Shown: in pieces, positions 55,346-64,000 of the stretch
Layout: the number at the start of each line of letters is the position of its first letter
Numbering within the stretch: the first letter of the stretch is position 1
Assembly (NCBI GenBank): GCA_963971425.1
Contig: OZ020518.1
Coordinates: 6,241,989 to 6,305,988 of the forward strand
DNA from: Bryoerythrophyllum caledonicum
Taxonomy: Eukaryota; Streptophyta; Bryopsida; Pottiales; Pottiaceae
Length of the DNA: 64,000 nucleotides
Direction: 5' to 3'
Program-made: the position numbers and the translations under genes
The notes under the pieces: model-generated
Databases searched by the model: none
What the model was told of the DNA's origin: nothing
The model's input: only the letters and a program-made list of their open reading frames with translations

Positions 55346-55542
55346 TAGCTAGGTCCGTCTTGAGATGAACAATGCGCTTTGGGCGATGGAAGTGCACCGT
55401 CTTTGTAGAATGTTGTTCTATATTTGTCTCATGACTTTGAAGTGGGCACCGAGATTACCGATTAGCATGTGCTAGCTGACCATGCACAGCACGTGGGGTG
55501 AGTCCAAGACAATCTGTTGACTTTAGCTCCGGGAGCGCTTAA

Positions 55543-56467
55543 CCCCTTAAGGACCAAATCTCTTTCGGGGGAATTTTTGACTTTGGGCAGGTTCCTAAAA
55601 TTAGAAAAAAAATCCTTTTTAATTGGAAATTTTATACAAGATAGCCTCTGATTAGAGCTTTGTGGAGATATTTTTATTTTATTTTTTGTATTTGTGGTTT
55701 GAAAGTTAGTACCACTTAAAACCAAAAGTAGGGACTTCGGGCACCTCCAAAAATTTTGACAAAAGTTTCTATTGACATTGAGATTTTTCACACATATAAA
55801 GAATATTTCCTTCTTTAGAATTTTTAAAAAAAAATTCTTGTCTTCAGTGTGAAAAGGCATTTTATTTGAAGTCAAACATTTTTACACATTGTTGGGCAAC
55901 AGGGGGAAAAAAAATCATCTTTTCTACATAAAACCTAGAGATCTTCATATTTTTCATTTTTCATTTTTTCAACAACAATATGTGGTGAAAACCTTCTTAT
56001 TGACCGTTTGGATTATCATTTGAATACATACGTAGTTCACAAAAAAATAAAACGTGAAATGACAATTTTTGAACCTCCACTCCTTGCATACTTGTTTTGA
56101 ATATGCTACACCCCTTTTTTACCTCTAAAAATTGGTGTGTTGGGAAATGACATCATGCTTAAGACAATGGTAAGAGATTTAGACCTTGTGCAATGCAAAA
56201 ATTTGATACAAAGTGAAGTCAAAATCTGCTGATCTACTCAACGCAGGGAAGAAAATGAACTATTGTTTTGACTTTAAACACTAAAATCTATCAATCTGTG
56301 CGGTGGATTGCAACCAAAATTGTATGGCATGTTTATATGAAAGTTTTTTTTAAGATCTTACGGCTGAAAATCTGAAATTCACTTTAAAATGTGATTTTCA
56401 TGTCTCTTTTTGGCAGTGGCAGTTTTGGACTGGTTTTAGAGCAAAAGTGGTTGTGGTCTTCTAGGGG
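55543..56467 (+). mobile_element. TTAA-flanked element (family II), complete
   Basis: It is flanked by TTAA at 55539-55542 and 56468-56471. The ends are CCCCTTAAGGACC and, on the complement of the right end, CCCCTAGAAGACC. It is the 925-bp reference for the partial copies at 900-1144 and 3690-4670. No transposase was found. Confidence 0.75.
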
Positions 56468-56475
56468 TTAACTTA

Positions 56476-57440
56476 GGGACGCTTTACATGGGGAGTCGAG
56501 GCCAAAAAATCTCCAAGCCAATTCACTCACATTTTGAGCCGAATTGGCTCAATGGGCCGCTTGGAGAACACATTAGAAAATTAATAAAGTGGGGGCCAAT
56601 TCTCTCATGTGTAAAGCCCTTGGGGCCGTTTCTAGAGGCCATAAGAGGATTTTTTGACAAATTCAACCCATCTTGATCTTTCTTCTTTATCTCTGATAAA
56701 GCTGGATGAGAGGAGGCATAAGGTGTTGGTTGCCCTTGTTTCCTCCGTGGCCATTTGGCATGTTTTCTCGGTTGTTGCAATTTTGCAACAATTGGCCTTG
56801 GCTCAACATTATAGTGCCATGACTATAATGTATGCCATCATGGTGGAAGGGGATGTCGATTTCTTTCTGTATCCGACGTATCTCTATGGAGAAAAAGGAT
56901 TGACGGGCTGAAATGCGTGCGATTCTAAATTATATGCCCTATGCGAGTCATCGTACTCCTGACAACTCCATCCGAGGATTTGAGAAGATGAATCCTCCAT
57001 CTTGTTTCAAAAATTTCAGAAAAAACCAGACAATGCAAAAAAACGCTCTAGCAAGAAGAGAGAGAAAAAAATGAACAAGTGGAAGAGGATGATGAGGATG
57101 AAAGGAAAGGAGAGGAATTTTGACCATCCAGATTCTGCCACCATCCAACGGTGCTGATTTCCTGAAAAATGATATTTTACCAAAAAAATATTTTTTTAAG
57201 GGTTTTGGGAAACGGCCCCGAGGCCAAGAAACGGCCTGCCATTCTTGTAGCGCTTGATTTTTTGCGCGTAGGCCGTGTCAGATCTTGTCCCCCAAACATT
57301 AAAAAATTGTTTCAAAAAATTGGCCCTGACTCCCCATGTAAGGCCCCTCGGGCCAATTTCAAAATTAGGACCAATCACAAGGCTAGATTTTGCCTTCCAT
57401 TGGCCCCATGGTTGGCTTGGCCTCTCGTGTAAAGCGGCCC
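56476..57440 (+). mobile_element. Tourist-like MITE, 965 bp
   Basis: It is flanked by TTA at 56473-56475 and 57441-57443. The ends are GGGACGCTTTACATGGGGAG and, on the complement of the right end, GGGCCGCTTTACACGAGAGG. Its left end lies only 1 bp past the TTAA duplication of the neighbouring element. No transposase was recognised. Confidence 0.7.
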
Positions 57441-57894
57441 TTATAACAGAGAGTAAGAACAATATAAAGATTTGAAGCACTATAGATTGGTGCTCGCCGC
57501 TCGGTGTCTCAAATGTTTATTGTTCTGGGGCACCGTGGACGGTGTACTCCATGCTTTTGTGCAGTCAAGGAAACGTGAAACATTAACGATTGGAATCCGA
57601 ACTACGGTAGAGGCACCCAATTCCGATCACTTAAGCCAGCTGGGGACTCAAATGACATTGTATGTCAAAAACATTTATGTAGAAAGATGTGGAATTATGT
57701 ATGAAATTCAACAAATATTTTTTCAAATTTAATCTCAAAGATTTGCAATTGATATTGAATTTAGAAGCCCGAAAACCCTCGGAGCCCATAATCAATCTAC
57801 AGAGTACTAGGTGAGATTTGGTGCCCTCTTTTGCTCAATGCCATTAAGTGAGAGAGTAAAAACAGAGAAGACATGCCATGGAGAACCAACTCAA
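57441..57894. other. Spacer with a stray giant-MULE terminus
   Basis: GGTGCTCGCCGCTCGG at 57487-57502 matches the right terminus of the giant MULE (40706 region) in the same orientation. No second end or duplication is visible. No gene was seen. Confidence 0.4.
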
Positions 57895-58435
57895 GGCGGC
57901 TTCACACCAGGCCGAGTCGAGAGTCCGTCTGTCAAAATTTCTGCCCAAACTATGGCGAGAGTCCAAACTTTTGGATTAAAGAAAACAATAAAATATATGT
58001 ATTGAAGCCTTTGGACGGATGTAGTGTGAAGCCCCAAAGCCCAAGTTCAAAGTCCAAACCCCATATCATTCCGCCAAAAAACCAGCCAAAAAAAATCAGC
58101 CAAAAAAAATCAGCCGAAAGGATCAACCAAATAATTCGACCTCTTTCATCTAATGGTCCAAATCTTGTCAAATTTTGATTATTTTATTGAAAAAATTGAC
58201 GGACTCTCGAAGGAAGTTTGGGTCAACTAAAAACGGCGACCCAAGTTTTGCATGAGAGTTTGTCGCCTTGGCGCCAAAACTCTCTAAAAGTACTGCCATG
58301 TAGGCACATTGGAAGACAATGGCCTTTGGACTTTGGCCTTTGGTGTGAAGGCCGAGAAGCTGGACTTTGGCCATTTAAGCAATCTCATTGGTGGAAGCCG
58401 ACGGACTCTTGACTCGGGCGTTAGGTGTGAAGCGG
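57895..58435 (-). mobile_element. Tourist-like MITE, inverted copy of 41007-41511
   Basis: The whole element matches the complement of 41007-41511. Shared words are GCGAGAGTCCAAACTTTTGG, CCCCAAAGCCCAAGT, ACGGACTCTCGA and TGTAGGCACATTGGAAGAC. The ends are GGCGGCTTCACACC and GGTGTGAAGCGGCC. The flanking 3-bp duplication is not clear here. Confidence 0.7.
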
Positions 58436-58706
58436 CCATTATGGATGATACCCAATGCCGATCGGCCTTGTTTGACTTTCGAGGTAATGCCACCAATGAG
58501 ATGGAGCAATTGAAGTGGAGCAACTCAAAATTGCACACTTCGTGACCCAATGCTAATAGTGACTGGTGTTTTCAAATTTTGAGTTATCGGTTTTGGGTCA
58601 CTTCATGCACCATTTCATGCATTTGCCATTTTCATGCACCATGCCATGCATACTGTACTGATCGAAATTGGGTGGCCCGTCGAAATTGGATGCCTCTACC
58701 TTGTTT

Positions 58707-58826
58707 CTGAAACTTCTGGGCCCGCATTGACGCCCTTGACACGGCCCTAACCCGAGAACCACGCTGGCAAACAATGTTTAGGCGATTCTATCTCCAAAGT
58801 CAAGCTCTGGTCCCCTAGCTTTTGTA
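58707..58826 (+). repeat. ~110-bp promoter repeat, copy near locus B
   Basis: It matches the unit at 8695-8817 (AACTTCTGGGCCCGCATTGA, TCCAAAGTCAAGCTCTGGTC). A second copy follows at 59186-59310. The two were adjacent before MITE R was inserted between them. Confidence 0.75.
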
Positions 58827-58830
58827 ATTA

Positions 58831-59182
58831 AGGTAAGCCCCCCTAAAACCGACAAGTTAAGGAATGTGCATTTACGGAGAGAGGAGATAATTATGCTATT
58901 ATATTTCAGTGATAGCCAATAGAATTACAATTCCAAGCCAAGTAATTTCATTTTTTTTCGATGAAAACTGAATTAGTTATGAATTTTCAAACTGCGCAAC
59001 CATGTTTAGTGGTTGGCCAGCAATAGGGACCCCATAACCAGCGACCAAAAGTAAGGGTCTTGACTAATAGCAAACCTCCATTTAGAGCTGAGTTGGTGGT
59101 AATGGGATGGAAGAGGGTTGGATGTACCCCAATTTTATAGGCGTTGGCTATGGGTTTTGGTTGGTCATGGGGAGGCATACCT
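58831..59182 (+). mobile_element. MITE R, uninterrupted copy, TA target duplication
   Basis: The ends are AGGTAAGCCCCCC and, on the complement of the right end, AGGTATGCCTCCCC. TA flanks both sides (58829-58830, 59183-59184). In locus A the two promoter repeats are separated by only about 14 bp, so this is an insertion. The TA duplication suggests a Tc1/mariner-mobilised MITE. Confidence 0.7.
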
Positions 59183-59312
59183 TATCCCTGAACTTCTGGG
59201 CCCGCATTAATGTCCTTGATACGGACCGTCACCCGAAAACCAGGCTGGCAAACAGTGTTTAGGCGATTCTACCTCCAAAGTCAAGCTCTGGTCCCCTGGC
59301 TTTTGTGTGTAG

Positions 59313-59505
59313 CGATGTTTGCCATTCCGGTTGCGTTTTCGTAGACTTCATTTCTCATTGTGTGCGTTGCTGCAAGAAACCAACCCCAGCAGGTGATCGG
59401 GAGTCTTGTGTGGAAGGTAGGAGCTCGTGGGTGCTGGATCGAGGATTAACTGTTGGGGTTTGCGGGGCTGTCTTCCCGGTGCTCGTTTGACGACTTGACC
59501 GAGAG
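59313..59505 (+). other. Predicted non-coding first exon 1a, copy B
   Basis: It is the counterpart of 8820-9012 with the same acceptor-like GTGTGTAG and the donor GAG|GTGAGTTCAG. Confidence 0.4.
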
Positions 59506-60064
59506 GTGAGTTCAGTCTGCGCTATGTATGTGCATATTCGATAGCTGTGCCGCTCGTGTCTGTCTGATATAAGTATTTTATTATTTGTAATCATCTGTAA
59601 GACTTCGAAGTATGCAAGCTTTGTGATGTAGATTTGGCCTGTCTAGCCCATGGCTGGACGAGGTTGTTTTGGATAGAAAGGCTCTGCTCCCACGTTCAGT
59701 CTAGCGCACCTGGTGCTTTGCACAGGAATAGACAGGATCTTTGCTCTTACAGTAGCTTTCTAGCGACAGATCTAGTTAAAAGTAGACTTCTTCCATCTGC
59801 TAGTCACTGAGTTAGCGTTTTATTGCACTTCTAGGTAGAACCGTAGTGATTTGTTTTGCTAGATGCCATGATAATGAACCAAGTCTGTTTCAGCTGAAAA
59901 TATTTTATCTTTTACAGACTCTGGGAGCTCATCGAGTATATAGATCATCTACTTCCATTCCATGAAATCTTTCAAGTGCTGACAGTTAGTCGCCCTTTCG
60001 GAGGAAAGAGCTGGAAAACAATGTTTAGGCGATTCGATTTCTAAAGTCGAGCATCTGTTGGTAG

Positions 60065-60260
60065 TGATGCTTGCCATTCCGGTTGCGTTTCGGTAGACTT
60101 CATTCCTCATTGTGTGCGTTGCTTGCAGAAATCAACCCCAGAAGGTGAATCGGGAGTCTTGTGTGGAAGGCAGGAGCTTGTGGGTGCTGGATCCAGGAGT
60201 TTATGCCATTGTGTGATCGGGGCTCTCTTCGCAGTGCTCGTTGGACGACTTGATCGAGAG
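60065..60260 (+). other. Predicted non-coding first exon 1b, copy B
   Basis: It is the counterpart of 9572-9782. The donor GAG|GTGAGTTCAG is conserved. Confidence 0.4.
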
Positions 60261-61230
60261 GTGAGTTCAGTTTGTGCTATGATGTGCCAAGTCGATAGCT
60301 GTGCCTCTTATGTCTGGTTTTTCTAATGTGCTGGTGTAATGTGAACTTGGATATGTTCTCCCTGTAACGTCGCTGAATTTTGTTTTGTAGCATGGATGGT
60401 ATCCATGCTTTCCGTAACAAGGGCTGTAACTCTGAAGCTGTAGTTTCTCTATATAGTAATCGTCGATAAGGCTTAACAACATACAAGCTTTGTTATGTAG
60501 AAGTGACCTGTCTAGCACATGGCTGGACGAGGTTGTTTTTGATAGCAAGGCTGTGCTTCCACGTTTCAGTCTAGTGCACCCGGTGCTTTGCACAGGAGTA
60601 GACATGATCTGGGCCCGTAGAATGGGCTCTGCACGAGCTGGGCTTTTTAAGCCACAGATTTGGTTACGAACTCTACTTTTATATGCTAGAAACTGAGGTA
60701 GTGTTTTATTGCACTTCTGGGCAGAACTTAGTGACTTGTTTTGCTAGGTGCCATGATAGTGGACTGACTCTGTTTCATATGAGAATATTGCAGACTCTGG
60801 GAGGTGATCAAGTTATACGTATATTCATTATCCACTTCCATCATGTGAACTATTTCAAGAGCTGACAGAATTCGCAGTTTACGTTTGGTCAAGGGAGGTC
60901 GAAATTTTGCTCGTCGTTTGTATACATCGGCGTCGTCCTCGTCTGATTGCCATTTAATTGGTAAGTAATGAAGCCTTCTTTGTTTAGAGAAGAAAATAGT
61001 CTGATGCAACTCTTGTGGTTGGTGTTTTAGAGTTCATGAATCGTCAATAAGCGGGTGCACCTCATTTGATTTCAGCTGATTTTTGAACATTGTTTCTGAT
61101 GTACCATGTTTTCTGTATCTTCAGGTGGTGGAGTTGTCTAAAGAAGGACCTGGCTTGCAGCTTATTGTCAAACGTGACAGCGGGGTTGGTTTGATAAGAA
61201 CAGGATATTTTGTTCTGACTACTTGTGAAG

Positions 61231-63177
61231 ATGAGTTATGAGTCCAGTGGCGATGAGGATCATGGAGGGCCGCGTGGTGCTACTCCCGAGCTGATCATTC
61301 ATAAGGTTCTTCTAGGACATGATCTGCTTCTTGATTGTGCATAAGGGAGTTTGTTTCTGTGTTATTCCTGCCGTTTCAGCCATTGTCATGTGCCTTCAAA
61401 CTTCTTTAATTTTCTTGGGGCGTATGTGATGCATATTTACAAATTTACGAATCAAATTAGTCTTGCTTTTTGCATGCATTCCAATTTGCACTTTGATGAT
61501 GATGGTGTTTCGAGCTGTAAGATGTTCCTCTTCTGTCATTGGTGACTTAAGGGCGAGATCCACTCTCTAAGGATCATTTTGTGAATTAAAACATGCGAAT
61601 GAATGTCATTCTGATTAGAATTCCCAAAGTAGTTCCCAAATATCAAACGAATTGATGTAGGTAACATGATACATGTGTGAATTCCTGCTATATGTATGGG
61701 TGCCAGTCTTTGAATTTTTTGTTGCTAAGGGGTTATAATCGAACGTAGTGATGCGCTCGTAACGGAAGGTTTGCAGGACAAGGTTAAATTAGTACAAGAA
61801 TAGTATTTTTTGGAATTGCAACTTTGTAAAGTGAATCTGTGGGAATTGCCATGATGTGCACACTGAGCAATATTACTTACTGATGCGTTGGCCGTTTGCT
61901 TGTTAAAATTGCAAGGAATTTCCGAACAAGGCTTGTGACATTCTCACAAATCGGACGACGAGGGCAGAACACGACCATACACCCCAAGCTGATGCAGGCG
62001 GCAGTGCCCGGGTTGGTCATCGGTCAGAGCAGCAAGCACCCTCGTCTCCGGAGGAGACCGTACAACCGGAGAAAGTTAAGCAGAGTGAGAAGGGAAAGGG
62101 CGCGTCTGGGGAGGAGTCTCCAGGTAAGGCACCTCCATCCCCAATTGAGTCTAGGGGTGCTGAGGTTGGGGATGCTCGAGATGAAGCGTCGAATACGCAT
62201 GTATCAAGCGTGACTACTAATGAAGCTGAGAAGTTCCTCGCACCGGAGAACATTGTCATCCAATTGGAGGAATCGTCGCAGATTGTCAGTAATGACCCTA
62301 CACGGATGTACAGTAAGGCTGACATTGATGAAGCAATGGAGCAGAGAGATTGGGCCACACTCCTAAATGTATTTTCGAAGCAAATTCCAGAACGTGGGCA
62401 AATTCCAGAACGTGGACTAATATCTGTGTTGCGCGTTGCTATTGAGTACGGTTGCTTCCCGCTCGTTAAAGAGCTCCTCGACAACCTTATCTCTTACTCC
62501 GAAAGCCATGGCAAAGAGTATGTTTTATATCTCATCACGACGGGATTTGACCCCAAAACAGATTTGACGGCGTTGCAAATGGCAGATGGGATTATTGGCA
62601 ACAGATCCATCAGTGAATATATCAAACTCACGGTACGATTTTTTGAGAGCTCCGATGAAACAATTAGTGAGTTCTTGGCTAATCGGAGTGAAGGACTATT
62701 TGAAGCTTATCCCCGCACAATATGGTACAACTTGTTGGGAAACTATGTTTCGACCCAGAGCTCTAAAGTTGAAGTACAAGTATCTCTAAATGAAAACTCT
62801 CGTTTACTGCTAGAAACTTACCATGGCCTTTCAGCTTTGCAAATTGGCAGGATGGATTTGTGGCCGACGTGGAGTTCAATTCTGAAGTGGAGCCTCGAAG
62901 GTCTCTACTCCGATTGCACCATGCCTGCAAAGACCCTCTCCGCTTTCAGGAATTTCTCAAGTCTGTAAGTCGACATGAACACTTCGAGTACTTCTCGACC
63001 CGGATGCATGATGCGCAAGGACGAACATTGCACCACATATTGCTAGACCATCATACTACCGACAAGCTTCCTGGATGGGCTTTCACTGAGGTAGTACTTT
63101 TCCAAACTGGATTGATTTCACGATATTGTATCAAAATTGTTGTACATTTTTTTGGCAATGCTTACATTAGGGAGTAA
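61231..63177 (+). pseudogene. Ankyrin-PGG gene copy B, frame lost in exon 2
   Basis: The exon 61231-61305 starts MSYESSGDEDHGGPRGATPE and ends at the same donor as copy A. Exon 2 runs 61916-63090. Compared with copy A, 379 bp are missing at the junction CTTTGC|AAATTGG near 62840, which shifts the frame, and translation stops at 62968. That would leave about 375 residues with ankyrin-like N-terminal helices but no PGG membrane domain. The sequence after the deletion is still close to copy A in the original frame (VEFNSEVEPRRSLLRLHHAC), so the event is recent. Exons 3 and 4 would lie beyond the window. A truncated soluble product is possible but unproven. Confidence 0.75.
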
Positions 63178-63344
63178 ATTAAAGCCAAAATGATTAGGTT
63201 GAGAAGAGAGTGTTAAAATGAAGTACTTATAATAGTTTGTTTAAGATGGTATATTTATGAAAAGAATTATTATGTTTTTTTTTATGAGTAATGTAGTTGT
63301 TTCATGAGTTTCTGATTTTTGTAGGAATGGACTGCTTAATGATG

Positions 63345-63702
63345 CCAACCTCTAAGAAACGCCATTGTTTCATGGATCTTTGAAATTTATAAAAGTAAAA
63401 AATTGTAGGAATGGGTTGAATATTTTTTACTTTACAACAAGTTATTATTACGTATATCAATGTGTTGAAAATTTTCCATTTTTTGGATTTGCTAGTACCC
63501 GAAAGTTGAAAGGGTATTTGAATATCTTCCAAGTCATGGTAGATCTAGTAGGTACAACCCACATCTCATATGTCTATTGGAATGTATGACCTTCTAGTAC
63601 ACTATATTTTCTCTTGGAAGTAAAGTAAATTTAGAGTAATTCCACATTGTTTACATAGTTTATTCATAATCAATAATAATATGTACTTGAAAAACACAAG
63701 TC
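63345..63702. mobile_element. ~360-bp insertion in intron 2 of copy B
   Basis: Copy A reads GATGCCAAATTTTTGGTACATG without it. Here the sequence splits after GATGCCAA and resumes at CCAAATTTTTGTTACATG, so CCAA may be a short target duplication or microhomology. The block is AT-rich and has no gene. Family unknown. Confidence 0.55.
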
Positions 63703-64000
63703 CAAATTTTTGTTACATGATTATTATTCCCAATCTAAGTTTGGTATATGTCTATTTGAAATCGTGAAGGATTATAAAATATCATTTTTATGAAATGTGA
63801 CTCTAGAATGTGATGATAGCGTCTATCCATTTTCCATAGTCATTGGTCATTTGTCAACAACATAGACCGTTGCCTAATTATTACAAATTTAATTTTGTTG
63901 ATGGAATGCTAAGTACTAGTGAGGGGAAAATGAATGTCATTAGGATCGTCCTTATATTCATATTTTTATTGCAATGCTTTGATTTTGAGAATATGAATTT

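Larger units (their letters stand above)
59186..64000 (+). repeat. Segmental duplication, copy B (partner 8690-13760)
   Basis: It is almost colinear with copy A, including introns and both first exons. It continues past the window end. Private changes are MITE R just outside, a 379-bp deletion in exon 2 and a ~360-bp insertion in intron 2. Confidence 0.9.

Noticed and set aside
55462-55875. 137-codon minus-strand ORF
   Set aside because: It lies across the left end of a TTAA element and is a Lys/Phe/Asn-rich chance frame.

Overview
The window looks like nuclear DNA of a land plant, most likely a seed-free one such as a bryophyte. The evidence is an ankyrin/PGG membrane protein gene with four coding exons, an NB-ARC resistance-gene fragment, GT-AG introns, SWIM-type Mutator-like transposases, Tourist-like and CACTA-like elements, and an uncharacterised gene family that I recall mainly from bryophytes and animals. 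I cannot name the species. Coding density is low, and most of the sequence is nested transposons, gene fragments and AT-rich spacer.

Layout: 0-8.6 kb holds the end of a Mutator-like (MULE) transposase, several elements flanked by TTAA, an NB-ARC gene split by one of them, and tRNA-like (SINE head) sequences. 8.6-16.1 kb holds the best gene here: duplicated non-coding first exons followed by a 1008-codon ankyrin-PGG gene. About 5 kb of it is duplicated at 59.2-64.0 kb, where the second copy has lost 379 bp and its frame. 16.7-22.9 kb holds two different Tc1-type elements with TA target duplications, one of them inserted into a small MITE, and a stray piece of an armadillo-repeat gene.

23.67-40.74 kb reads as one giant Mutator-like element of about 17 kb. 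It is bounded by similar inverted ends (TATCTTGTGAGCGG...) and a perfect 11-bp direct repeat, TCCAGATTCCA. On the minus strand it carries a SWIM-type transposase. Divergently, on the plus strand, it carries a multi-exon gene whose pieces look like a ParB/sulfiredoxin-like domain followed by a degenerate beta-class amino-DNA-methyltransferase domain. Four ~180-bp tandem repeats, each with the palindrome CCTCGGATCCGAGG, lie just upstream of the ParB-like exon. The gene was later split by a CACTA-like element that itself took in a long-TIR element. This two-gene transposon is the most interesting object in the window.

40.7-49.5 kb holds a broken gene of the uncharacterised family, split by a Tourist-like MITE, another TTAA element, an armadillo-repeat gene on the minus strand with recoverable splice sites, and a divergent plus-strand gene I do not recognise. 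50.9-58.4 kb is again a MULE remnant, a TTAA element and two Tourist-like MITEs. The end of the window is the second copy of the ankyrin-PGG locus.

All calls come from reading the sequence by eye. No database search was run, so family names rest on motifs I recognise.
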